Below are positions 39,450 through 47,935 of a stretch of 64,000 nt of DNA, piece after piece. Source of the DNA: Candidatus Arcticimaribacter forsetii (GTDB lineage: Bacteria; Bacteroidota; Bacteroidia; Flavobacteriales; Flavobacteriaceae). The notes below the pieces were generated by a model. It did not search any database. It had not been told where the DNA came from and saw only the letters and a list, made by a program, of their open reading frames with translations. A program made the translations under genes and the position numbers. The stretch's first letter is position 1. Each line of letters starts with the position of its first letter. The stretch is from the NCBI RefSeq assembly GCF_910589745.1, contig NZ_OU342399.1, positions 1,240,001 to 1,304,000 on the forward strand. The letters are read 5' to 3'.

Positions 39450-40179
39450 TCTTTATTCTTTTTAACATTGGATGATCGATGCCTTTTGTAATTGCATCAG
39501 TAACCTCAATCCATTCCTCTTTACTGATCTGAAAAAACTGAATGTAGTCTCCTGCTTGAATAAATGTGGGGATTTCTTTTTTTATATCAAATAATGGAAC
39601 CGGACAGTTTCCGATTACATTCCACCCTCCAGGACAATTTTGAGGGTAAATACCTACTTGAGATCCTCCTACAGAAACACTTCCTTTAAACGTTTGATTA
39701 TTTGGAGTTACTTTTCTTGGAATTGACATTTCATCTGGCAATCCACTCAAATATGGAAAACCGGGGAGGAAGCCATAAAAAACCAATCGAAATTCCAAAG
39801 ACAAAAAACGATCCAAATATTCCTTTACTTTAGATTTATTTCCTTTGAAAAACAAATTAAGATCTGCATTTGATGAGTCATCTAAACAAACTGGAAGTTT
39901 CCATTTTTTGTAATCAATTAGAGCATTAAATTTAGAATCTTCTAAAAGTTTAGATATTTCTGTTCGAAGCTTCTGATGGTCATATTCATTTTTAAAATAC
40001 AGATTAATACTATCGAAAGTTATAGTTATGTCCTCAATTTGGTCTTTATAATAAATGAATAGTATGTTTTTAAAATTTAGAACAAAATCAAAAACACTGT
40101 TATTTTCTTCCCAAGGAAAATTCAAAATAAGTGTTTTTCCAAGACATGAAAAACGAATCTGCTCTTTAGTATACATCAA
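39442..40179 (-). CDS. pxpB: 5-oxoprolinase subunit PxpB (KipI family)
   Basis: A 245-residue protein of the KipI/AHS1 family. The motif block LVFYGFLPGFPYLSGLPDEMSIPRK (about 132-156) is followed by GSVSVGGSQVGIYPQNCPGGWNVIGNCPVPLFD. This block is the hallmark of PxpB and allophanate hydrolase subunit 1. The N-terminal 120 residues are divergent. It overlaps pxpA by 14 bp and pxpC by 8 bp, showing tight coupling of a three-subunit enzyme. Confidence 0.92.
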   Translation of the reverse strand: MMYTKEQIRFSCLGKTLILNFPWEENNSVFDFVLNFKNILFIYYKDQIEDITITFDSINLYFKNEYDHQKLRTEISKLLEDSKFNALIDYKKWKLPVCLDDSSNADLNLFFKGNKSKVKEYLDRFLSLEFRLVFYGFLPGFPYLSGLPDEMSIPRKVTPNNQTFKGSVSVGGSQVGIYPQNCPGGWNVIGNCPVPLFDIKKEIPTFIQAGDYIQFFQISKEEWIEVTDAITKGIDHPMLKRIKND

Positions 40180-40900
40180 TCCCTTCTGATTTAAGACTTT
40201 GATTTACAAATTGAATTAGTTGTAGGGCATTTGGGTGATCTCCGTGCAAGCAAAGGGTGTCAATCGGCATAGAAATTAAATTTTCTTCATAGGACAGAAC
40301 CCTGCTTTCTTTTACAAAACGGACTGCTTGATTTTTAACTTGATTCTTATCTATAAAAACGGAGTCCATTAATTTTCTGTCCCGTAAGGTTCCATCAGAA
40401 TTATAAGCACGATCCATAAAACCCTCTCGAATTGTAGCAAAACCAATCCGCTTTGCCTCTTTCTCCAAAACACTCCCAGGTGCGCAATAGATAATTACTT
40501 TTGGAATAAGTTCTTTTATAACGTCTAAAAAAAGGAGTACAAGAACATGATTAAAATACAAGTCGTTGTACAATGCTCCATGAGGCTTTACATGATGAAT
40601 TCTAGAGTTGTTTTTTTTACAACAAAGGACAAACAAAGAAATCTGTTTTTTAATACTATTCGTAAAGTCTGAATTTGATATTTCGATAGATTTTCTTCCA
40701 AAATTTTCTGAGTCTGGATACGATGGATGAGCACCGATTTTGACTTTATATTGATCAGCCAAACTTATAGTTTCCAAGATAGATTTTTCTGTACCCGTAT
40801 GCCCTCCACAAGCAATAGAGCAAGAAGAAATATAAGGCATTAATAAATGATCATTACCTATCCCCTCTCCCATATCGCAATTTATATCTATGTGGAGCAT
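40166..40900 (-). CDS. pxpA: 5-oxoprolinase subunit PxpA (LamB/YcsF family)
   Basis: A 244-residue LamB/YcsF protein. MLHIDINCDMGEGIGND at the N-terminus, SSCSIACGGHTGTEKS (about 26-41), KIGAHPSYPDSENFGR and HVKPHGALYNDL are family-specific. The late segment SMPIDTLCLHGDHPNALQ completes the set of conserved His/Asp positions. Here the order is pxpA-pxpB-pxpC, preceded by an Nramp-like transporter one base away. Role: the hydrolytic subunit of 5-oxoprolinase, cytoplasmic. Confidence 0.93.
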   Translation of the reverse strand: MLHIDINCDMGEGIGNDHLLMPYISSCSIACGGHTGTEKSILETISLADQYKVKIGAHPSYPDSENFGRKSIEISNSDFTNSIKKQISLFVLCCKKNNSRIHHVKPHGALYNDLYFNHVLVLLFLDVIKELIPKVIIYCAPGSVLEKEAKRIGFATIREGFMDRAYNSDGTLRDRKLMDSVFIDKNQVKNQAVRFVKESRVLSYEENLISMPIDTLCLHGDHPNALQLIQFVNQSLKSEGIDVY

Positions 40901-40901
40901 A

Positions 40902-42095
40902 TTAAAAAATTAAACCTAAACTTTTAAATCCTAAAAAAACAAAGAAAAACTCAATTGAAAACAATAAAATATTCAACCCGACAGAAGCAGTAAGTCCGCG
41001 CATTAACCTTGAATTATTTATTAAAACTATAATAAAAATACCGATTACAGGCAGCAGTATTCCATTTGTAATTTGAGCAAATTGAATCACCTCAATGGGC
41101 TTAATTTGAAGTGAAGAAAATACAACACCACTAGAAAGAACAAAAAGTGCTGCTATCTTGTATCCCCAGGAATCTGATCGCCATCCAAAACATTCAGACA
41201 CTACAAAAGCGGCAGCCATAGGGGCTGTTATCGCAGATGTAATGCCAGCGGCAAATAAACCTAAAGACATTAAAATAGTTGCGTAATCTCCATATAAAGG
41301 AGCTAAAGCTAACCCCAGGTCAGCTGCTGACAGAATGGGTTGTCCCGTTAAAGAAGCTGCACAGATTATTATTGACAAAGAAACTATTCCCCCTAAGGTT
41401 ACAGCAAAAATTGTATCTAACCGTAAAGCACTTAAAGAAAAGGTTTCATATTTAACTAATGCAGCATGCAGAAATAAATTATAAGGCACAACCGTTGTTC
41501 CCAACAAACCAACAATAGTTAAGGTGTCTTTACTATTGAATTCAGGAATAAACATACCTTTAAGAACCAGTAAAAGGTTAGGCTTAGTTAATATAGCTGT
41601 TACTAAAAAAGAAATACTCATGAGTAAAACTATACCGACCAGTATATTTTTAAGCAACTTGTTAGATCCTAGTAAAATTAAAACCGCAACAATACAACCG
41701 ACGATGATTGGTAAAAAATAAACATCAGTCCCAAAAGTAAAATCAATATTTTTGGTTAATGACTCAATCCCAATTAATGCTCCCGTTAGGTTTCCAGCTT
41801 CATAGGCTGCATTTCCAATAAAAATCGCACCGATTAACAATGCTCCAAACAAAAACTTAAGAAAAGGATTAGAGGTTTGGAATAATACACTTTCGGCTAG
41901 TCCTTTTCGGGTAGTAAAACTTATTCTTGCGGTTGTATTCTGAATTACAATGGTAATCAAAATGGAAAGGACCATAGCCCACAGGAGGGAAAAACCATTT
42001 TGAACACCTGCTAAAACACAGAGTGTAATGGTTCCCGGGCCAATAAATGCTGCGGTAATGACTAATGCGGGTCCACCCCTAAAGTTCGAAAACAT
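40902..42095 (-). CDS. Nramp-fold transporter lacking canonical metal-binding motifs
   Basis: A 397-residue membrane protein with about eleven hydrophobic helices and overall Nramp (SLC11) character, such as FRGGPALVITAAFIGPGT and LTIVGLLGTTVVPYNLFLHAALV. Canonical Nramps bind the metal with DPGN in helix 1 and MPH in helix 6. Here these positions read GPGT (19-22) and VPYN (203-206), so the Asp, Asn and Met ligands are absent. With pxpABC starting one base later, it more likely moves 5-oxoproline or another non-metal solute. That is inference. A magnesium-type Nramp-related protein is the main alternative. Confidence 0.8.
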   Translation of the reverse strand: MFSNFRGGPALVITAAFIGPGTITLCVLAGVQNGFSLLWAMVLSILITIVIQNTTARISFTTRKGLAESVLFQTSNPFLKFLFGALLIGAIFIGNAAYEAGNLTGALIGIESLTKNIDFTFGTDVYFLPIIVGCIVAVLILLGSNKLLKNILVGIVLLMSISFLVTAILTKPNLLLVLKGMFIPEFNSKDTLTIVGLLGTTVVPYNLFLHAALVKYETFSLSALRLDTIFAVTLGGIVSLSIIICAASLTGQPILSAADLGLALAPLYGDYATILMSLGLFAAGITSAITAPMAAAFVVSECFGWRSDSWGYKIAALFVLSSGVVFSSLQIKPIEVIQFAQITNGILLPVIGIFIIVLINNSRLMRGLTASVGLNILLFSIEFFFVFLGFKSLGLIF

Positions 42096-42259
42096 ATTTT
42101 TAAGGTAAGTTAATCATTATTAAAAATAAAACTCCAAATAAGAACGAATTAAAATTGAATCGTTAACTACAAATTATTTTTAAAAGATTATTATTAATAG
42201 AATTACAACGCTTTAACAAGCTAAGAAATAAATATTGAGGGTTTTTATCTCAGTAAAAC

Positions 42260-43783
42260 TCAACCCATCCACCCTTCACGATCTAAACTTCTATATTGAA
42301 TTGCTTCTGCAATATGATTTGACAATACTTCAGGTTCTTTTTCTAAGTCAGCTATAGTTCGAGCTACTTTAAGTATTCTATCATAAGCACGAGCAGATAA
42401 AGAAAGTTTTTTCATGGCTACTTTTAGTAATTCCTCTGCATCGGGTTTTAATTTACAATAAAAACGAATCAACTTAGGAGTCATTTGCGCATTGTAATGA
42501 ACTGTTTCTAGCTCTTGGAATCGATTGGTTTGAATTTTTCGAGCTTGAGTGACTCGTTTACGAATTGAATCAGAATTTTCTCCTAATTGTTTATCAGATA
42601 ATTCTTCAAAAGGAACAGGTTCTACTTCAATATGTAAATCAATTCGGTCTAAAAGAGGACCCGAAATTTTACTTAAATAACGTTGAGTTTCAATTGGGGT
42701 TGCACTTCCAGTATTGAAATATCCTGAGGGACTGGGGTTCATACTCGCTACCAACATAAAAGAACTTGGATAGGTTACAGTAAATTTAGCGCGTGATATG
42801 GTAACTTCTCTATCTTCTAAGGGTTGCCGCATAACTTCCAAAACAGATCGTTTGAATTCGGGAAGCTCATCCAAAAATAGCACACCATTATGAGCCAAGG
42901 ATATCTCTCCAGGTTGGGGATATTGTCCTCCTCCGACTAAAGCAACATCAGATATAGTATGATGTGGCGCCCGAAACGGTCGAGAATTAACCAATCCTTT
43001 ACCTTTTACCCTTCCCAAAACAGAATGAATTTTTGTCGTTTCTAAGGCCTCTCCCAGACTCATCGGTGGTAAAATACTGGGCAGTCTTTTGGCTGACATT
43101 GTTTTTCCAGCCCCAGCAGGACCAATTAAAATTATGTTATGACCGCCAGCTGCAGCAATTTCCATACAGTACTTAATGGTTTCTTGCCCTTTTACATCGG
43201 CAAAATCTTGCTCTGGAAAAAGAAGTTGACTTTCAAATAATTCCCTGGTGTTAATTACTAGAGGTTTCACTTCACTTTTTGCTTCAAAAAAACCTATGAC
43301 TTCTTTCAAATTATCCATGCCTAGAATATCAATTCCAGAAACAATAGCAGCTTCTTCAGCATTTTCTTTTGGCAGTATAAAGCCTTTAAAACCGTCTTTC
43401 AATGCCTGTATCGCAATTGGAAGAGCTCCTTTTATTGGACGTAAAGAACCATCTAGAGCGATCTCTCCCATAACAATGTATTGACTTAAGATCTCTGTTT
43501 TAAGCTGATCAGATGCAGCAAGTATACCTATTGCAAGGGTCAGGTCGTAAGCAGACCCTTCTTTTCGAACATCCGCCGGAGCCATGTTAATGGTGATTTT
43601 CTTTCCTGGAAGTCGGTATCCAATATTTTGAAGAGCAGCTGCAATTCGAAAATTACTTTCCTTAATTGCATTATCAGGTAAACCAACTAAATGGTAACCG
43701 ATTCCCTTATCTATATTTACTTCAATGGTTATTAAATAGGCATCCACGCCATAAACGGCGCTTCCGTAGAGTTGAACGAGCAT
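42260..43783 (-). CDS. comM: YifB/ComM family Mg-chelatase-like AAA ATPase
   Basis: A 507-residue protein. It has an N-terminal Lon-protease-like ChlI domain ([28 protein letters not shown]), Walker [20 protein letters not shown] (about 216-234), Walker [12 protein letters not shown], and the [16 protein letters not shown] loop. A C-terminal Mg_chelatase_C domain ends [23 protein letters not shown]. ComM promotes branch migration and integration of taken-up DNA in naturally transformable bacteria. It is single-gene or distal to dsbD, 75 bp away. No other competence gene is visible. Confidence 0.92.
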   Translation of the reverse strand: MLVQLYGSAVYGVDAYLITIEVNIDKGIGYHLVGLPDNAIKESNFRIAAALQNIGYRLPGKKITINMAPADVRKEGSAYDLTLAIGILAASDQLKTEILSQYIVMGEIALDGSLRPIKGALPIAIQALKDGFKGFILPKENAEEAAIVSGIDILGMDNLKEVIGFFEAKSEVKPLVINTRELFESQLLFPEQDFADVKGQETIKYCMEIAAAGGHNIILIGPAGAGKTMSAKRLPSILPPMSLGEALETTKIHSVLGRVKGKGLVNSRPFRAPHHTISDVALVGGGQYPQPGEISLAHNGVLFLDELPEFKRSVLEVMRQPLEDREVTISRAKFTVTYPSSFMLVASMNPSPSGYFNTGSATPIETQRYLSKISGPLLDRIDLHIEVEPVPFEELSDKQLGENSDSIRKRVTQARKIQTNRFQELETVHYNAQMTPKLIRFYCKLKPDAEELLKVAMKKLSLSARAYDRILKVARTIADLEKEPEVLSNHIAEAIQYRSLDREGWMG

Positions 43784-43857
43784 GATTTAAATGTGGTTAT
43801 TACAATATACATTATAATATATGTTTTAAGTCATAAAAACCAAGTATCTCTTAAAAA

Positions 43858-45807
43858 TTAATCTTTTAGAAGTCCATCCTTCAACCAGTAATAATAGGTA
43901 TTCGCATCTGTGTATTGAATGGGACTGTTAAGAATTGTACCGTCTGCTTTCATTAATACATAAAAAGGCTGTGATGCGGTATTAAAATTTAAACTCTGAA
44001 ATGCGGCCCACTTCTCCCCGATGGTATTAATTTTTTGTACCCGTCCATTGGGAAATTTAAAATTAAATTGATCGGACAACTCGAGCTCTTTCCTATCATC
44101 AATGTACAATGAAATTAAAACCACTTCCTCTTTCAATAGTTTGTATATTTTAGCTTGAGACCAAACATTTTCTTCAACTTTCCTGCAGTTTACACAAGCC
44201 CAGCCTGTGAAATCAAATAAAATCGGTTTTTTTGTTTCAAGAGAAACAGCTAAACCAGTTTCGTAATCTTTATAACATTCAAGACCAAGAGGGCAATCGT
44301 TTTCAGTTGAATTGATACTATAAAACTCAGGAGGCGGAAAACCACTTAACAACTTAAGCGTATTATTTTGAGAAAATAAGCCAAAGGATAAATATACCGT
44401 TAGTAATAAACTGAGGATTCCTCCAAATAATCTCCCTTTAGAAAGTTTTGTCTTTTGATCTTGAGGAAAACGGATAAGACCAAATAGATAAAGAGTTAGC
44501 CCCAATGAAAGCACGACCCAAATCCCAATGAACACCTCTCTTTTAAGGAGACCCCAATGGGAAACTAAATCCGCATTAGATAAGAATTTAAGAGCAAGTG
44601 CAAGTTCTAAAAATCCTAAAACAACTTTAACAGTTGTCATCCAACCACCAGATTTAGGAATCGAGTTTAAAGCATTCGGAAATAAAGCAAATAAAACAAA
44701 CGGTAAAGCTAAAGCAAAACCAAAACCAAACATACCAAAAGTTAGTTGGGTTGCTCCCCCATCGGAAGTTAAACTACCTGCAAGTAAAGATCCTAGAATA
44801 GGGCCTGTACAAGAAAAAGAAACTATAGCGAGTGTAAGTGCCATAAAAAAGATTCCTAATCCTCCTTTTAAAGAAGTATTTGAATCTGTTGAATTCCCCC
44901 AACTACTAGGCAAGGTAAGTTCATAATATCCAAAAAACGAAAAAGCAAAGAATATGAAAATCAAAAAGAAGAAAATATTCAAAGGCACATTGGTAGCAAT
45001 TGAATTTAAAACCTCAGGATTTAAAGAATCTAAAAAGTGAAATGGAAGGCTCAGTAACACGTAGATAAGAACAATAAAGAAACCGTATAAAAACGCATTA
45101 GAAACACCAGTTCTTAAACTATTACTTTGGTTCAGGAAGAAGGAAACCGTTAGGGGAATCATTGGAAAAACACAAGGAGTTAATAAAGCAATCAGACCCG
45201 ATACAAATCCTAATAAAAATAATCTCAAAAAAGGAGATTCTTCATTAGAAGTAATCGAATTTTTCAAAAGTTCTTTATTCTTGAGTTTTAAAGTCAAGGC
45301 TGCTGAGCGTTTTAAATCATTTTCAGAAACTTCAATAGTTGGAGTTTTGACTTCTTCGCCTGTTAAAGAAACTACAAAAGGTTCCGTTCTAAAAATACAC
45401 AAACGATCATCACAGGCTTGATAATTTATTTCACCAGACAACTGATTAATTGATTCATTTAATAGTTCAAAACGTTGAGTAAATGTTGCGTTCTTCTCAT
45501 AATACGGCAACAAAATTTCAAAAATTTGATCGTACTCAACCTTAGGAGAACTTTGTTGCATTTCTCCGACAAGACGAATGTTTAATGAGTCTGTAAAGTA
45601 ATTAAATTCAGTTGGCAAAGGACCATCTTCAAATTCCTCTAAGCTATAAAGATGCCAAATACCTTTTATTTCTGCTTCAAATTCTAAATCAAAAATAGAT
45701 TCAGAAACTCTATTAATCTCAACATTCCAAACTACGGGTTCCTCATCTGATTGAGCGAAACTCATTAGGCTTAAGAGAGTTAGTAAAAAGAAATAATGTT
45801 TTTTCAA
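43858..45807 (-). CDS. dsbD: Thiol:disulfide interchange protein DsbD-like
   Basis: A 649-residue membrane reductant conduit. A signal peptide (MKKHYFFLLTLLSLMSFAQS) precedes an N-terminal periplasmic domain with a Cys pair in CDDRLCIF (about 152-159). The eight-helix core has the Cys motifs TPCVFPMIPLTVSFF and SFSCTGPILGSLL. A C-terminal thioredoxin-like domain has GWACVNCRKVE. It passes electrons from cytoplasmic thioredoxin to periplasmic proteins. Its start overlaps tilS by 4 bp, so it is translated from the same message. Confidence 0.92.
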   Translation of the reverse strand: MKKHYFFLLTLLSLMSFAQSDEEPVVWNVEINRVSESIFDLEFEAEIKGIWHLYSLEEFEDGPLPTEFNYFTDSLNIRLVGEMQQSSPKVEYDQIFEILLPYYEKNATFTQRFELLNESINQLSGEINYQACDDRLCIFRTEPFVVSLTGEEVKTPTIEVSENDLKRSAALTLKLKNKELLKNSITSNEESPFLRLFLLGFVSGLIALLTPCVFPMIPLTVSFFLNQSNSLRTGVSNAFLYGFFIVLIYVLLSLPFHFLDSLNPEVLNSIATNVPLNIFFFLIFIFFAFSFFGYYELTLPSSWGNSTDSNTSLKGGLGIFFMALTLAIVSFSCTGPILGSLLAGSLTSDGGATQLTFGMFGFGFALALPFVLFALFPNALNSIPKSGGWMTTVKVVLGFLELALALKFLSNADLVSHWGLLKREVFIGIWVVLSLGLTLYLFGLIRFPQDQKTKLSKGRLFGGILSLLLTVYLSFGLFSQNNTLKLLSGFPPPEFYSINSTENDCPLGLECYKDYETGLAVSLETKKPILFDFTGWACVNCRKVEENVWSQAKIYKLLKEEVVLISLYIDDRKELELSDQFNFKFPNGRVQKINTIGEKWAAFQSLNFNTASQPFYVLMKADGTILNSPIQYTDANTYYYWLKDGLLKD

Positions 45808-47093
45808 AAGCTTTTTAATATTAAAGGATTATTTGTCTCTGAATTACCTGCAAATCGAGCATCTACCCGATGTCCAACAACCCAAACAATTTGATCTTCG
45901 GAACACAAAACCCATTGGGTTTCTTTATCTAACAATGAAAATTTTTGGTCTTTAAAATATTTACTTAATTTTTTCTTACCCTTCATTCCTACAGGACAAA
46001 AATAATCCCCTTCTTTATACTTGCGAAGGATTAAAGGATATTTTAACAAATCTGCATTTAATAGCGCATACTTGTTTTTAGGTACAAATTCTGACTCTAT
46101 TGAAATCTGGATAGGAGCTTTTAAATCATGTTCTGGAATCCATTTAATTTCTCTTGAAAGATCTGATTTTTCAATTGGAGTTAAAATAAGCTGTTCTCGA
46201 TCTCGTATCAATCTATGCGTATTTGAAACTAAAAATTTCCCGCTTTGAGCCTGAATAAGAGACAATAAGTCAGTTACATTATTAAATCCATAGGGAGAAA
46301 AAAGTGCGTGTAAATAATAGTTTTGAGGCTTCAAACCTTGGAGAGATTCAAGCAAAATAGAAAGTTTATTTTTTGTTTTAATAAAATGTTTGTCCTGGAA
46401 GTCATTAATAATAACATTTAAAGCTTCCTGGGCCAAGCTCAGATTTTCAAAAGAGTTTGAAACTTGCTTCAATAAATTTTCATCCGTTTTTTTCCATTGT
46501 GGGATTACATGATGTCTTAGTTGATTCCTTAGATAATCATCTTTCTCATTAGAAGAATCCGCTCTCCATTCAATTTTATTTTCTTCAGCATAGGCATGAA
46601 TCTCATCTTTGCTGAAAGGGAGTAACGGACGGATGATCTGATCGGTAGTAATTCCCCTTAACCCCTTCAAACCACTCCCTCTTCCCAAGTTAATTAAAAA
46701 AGTTTCTAATTGATCATCTAAATGATGAGCAGTTAAAACATGAGTGTAACCCAAGTTTTCTTGCAATTCATTAAACCAAGAATATCTAAGATCACGGGCG
46801 GCCATTTGAATTGAAATCTTATTATTTCTAGAATATTCGACTGTTTCAAATTTTTTAATATGAAAAGTAATCGAATTTAATTTGCATAAATCTGCACAAA
46901 ATTTTGCATCCTGATCACTTGCGGTGGCACGTAAATTAAAATTACAATGGGCTACAGAAAAATCAATTTTAGACTTTAAAAGTAAGTCAAAAAGAACCCT
47001 ACTATCAACACCTCCACTAAAAGCGAGAACTAAGTTTTGGTTTTTGAAGCCCTTAAAATTTTTGGCAATATGTAATTTAAATCTATCAATCAC
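45804..47093 (-). CDS. tilS: tRNA(Ile)-lysidine synthase TilS
   Basis: An N-type ATP pyrophosphatase that puts lysidine at position 34 of tRNA-Ile(CAU). The PP-loop is LVLAFSGGVDSRVLFDLL near residue 25, followed by HCNFNLRATASDQDAKFC, LTAHHLDDQLETFLINLGRGSGLKGL and the C-terminal TilS domain with LRKYKEGDYFCPVGMKGKKKLSKYFKDQK. I start at the GTG at 47093 (VIDRFKLHIAKN, 429 residues), because the five extra codons to the ATG at 47108 lie in a TATTTTTG -7 box. ATG 47108 remains possible. It is the first gene of a tilS-dsbD unit. Confidence 0.92.
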   Translation of the reverse strand: MIDRFKLHIAKNFKGFKNQNLVLAFSGGVDSRVLFDLLLKSKIDFSVAHCNFNLRATASDQDAKFCADLCKLNSITFHIKKFETVEYSRNNKISIQMAARDLRYSWFNELQENLGYTHVLTAHHLDDQLETFLINLGRGSGLKGLRGITTDQIIRPLLPFSKDEIHAYAEENKIEWRADSSNEKDDYLRNQLRHHVIPQWKKTDENLLKQVSNSFENLSLAQEALNVIINDFQDKHFIKTKNKLSILLESLQGLKPQNYYLHALFSPYGFNNVTDLLSLIQAQSGKFLVSNTHRLIRDREQLILTPIEKSDLSREIKWIPEHDLKAPIQISIESEFVPKNKYALLNADLLKYPLILRKYKEGDYFCPVGMKGKKKLSKYFKDQKFSLLDKETQWVLCSEDQIVWVVGHRVDARFAGNSETNNPLILKSF

Positions 47094-47097
47094 CCTA

Positions 47098-47105
47098 CAA
47101 AAATA
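47098..47105 (-). promoter_or_regulatory. Candidate -7 box of tilS
   Basis: TATTTTTG on the minus strand fits TAnnTTTG exactly and ends 4 bp before the GTG that aligns with the TilS N-terminus. Transcripts would be leaderless. A -33 element was not identified. Confidence 0.4.
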
Positions 47106-47202
47106 CATGAAAGTAAATCAAATCGATTGTTTTTTGAGAAATTCGAAAAAATGAGATGTTCTTTGGTAGTCTTAATATATTTTGTGAAATTTGTAACATC
47201 TT

Positions 47203-47304
47203 ATGAAAGAAAACTATACACATAACAACACACCCGCTGTTTTAACCAACAGTAGATTCCCGCGTGTTTACCGCTGTCGCCCTTTGGGGTATTTTTTCGT
47301 GTAG
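47203..47304 (+). CDS. Arginine-rich leader peptide ORF upstream of the arginine operon
   Basis: A 33-codon ORF from ATG 47203 to TAG 47304, beginning MKENYTHNNTPAVLTNS and ending RFPRVYRCRPLGYFFV. Four Arg codons (AGA, CGT, CGC, CGC at residues 18, 21, 24, 26) cluster in nine residues, and the CGN codons are unusual in this AT-rich genome. Right after them is a short CCC/GGG hairpin and a T6 run (47280-47297). A CTGTT/AACAG hairpin (47237-47252) precedes them, and CTGT recurs at 47274-47277, so alternative pairing is possible. Position and content suggest an attenuation leader; the mechanism is inferred. Confidence 0.55.
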   Translation: MKENYTHNNTPAVLTNSRFPRVYRCRPLGYFFV

Positions 47305-47374
47305 AAACTCAGGTGAGTCCGGTTTCAAAATCAACATCCATTTTTTTTTACAATTTCAACTTAATATTCCAATA

Positions 47375-47905
47375 ATGAAAATCGTTATTGCCAGCACAGA
47401 ACACATACATTTAGCAAAGACCATAAGTCTTTGTATCGATGAGTCCGCAAAAGACAGAGGAACCGGTATTGCAAGAAGAACACCTGAATATATTCATAAA
47501 AAAATGCAAAATGGGAATGCTGTCATTGCCCTAGAGGGAGATAAATTTGCGGGATTTTGTTATATCGAAGTTTGGGGACATGGAAAATATGTTGCTCATT
47601 CAGGTCTTATTGTCTCTCCTGAATTTAGAGGACAAGGTTTAGCAAAAAAAATTAAGAAAAAAGTTTTTGAACTATCACTAGAAAAATACCCTGGAGCAAA
47701 AATATTTGGAATAACAACAGGTCAAGCGGTAATGAAAATCAATTATGAGCTAGGTTACAAGCCAGTTCATTTTTCAGAGCTTACAGACGATCCTGAATTT
47801 TGGAATGGATGTCAAACTTGTAAAAACTATGATATTCTAACCCGGACTGAACGAAGTATGTGTTTATGTACGGGTATGCTTCATGATCCAAATGAAAAAA
47901 AATAA
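47375..47905 (+). CDS. GNAT acyltransferase at head of arginine operon, candidate N-acylglutamate synthase
   Basis: A 176-residue GNAT starting MKIVIASTEHIHLAKTI. The acyl-CoA motif is VSPEFRGQGLAKKIKKKVFEL (80-100). The C-terminal tail carries Cys146, Cys149, Cys163 and Cys165 (CQTC and CLC), possibly a metal site. It directly precedes argG (30 bp) in an operon that has every other arginine step but no argA or argJ. The Bacteroidota route uses N-succinylated intermediates, so it is a good candidate for glutamate N-succinyl- or N-acetyltransferase. An in-frame extension to 47264 lies in the leader region and is unlikely. Confidence 0.7.
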   Translation: MKIVIASTEHIHLAKTISLCIDESAKDRGTGIARRTPEYIHKKMQNGNAVIALEGDKFAGFCYIEVWGHGKYVAHSGLIVSPEFRGQGLAKKIKKKVFELSLEKYPGAKIFGITTGQAVMKINYELGYKPVHFSELTDDPEFWNGCQTCKNYDILTRTERSMCLCTGMLHDPNEKK

Positions 47906-47935
47906 AGACTCAAAACACAACTTTAAAAATAATAA

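Noticed and set aside
47264-47374. N-terminal extension of the arginine-operon GNAT (MFTAVALWG...)
   Set aside because: It is the leader-ORF sequence in another frame plus spacer. The GNAT fold begins at MKIVIAS (47375).
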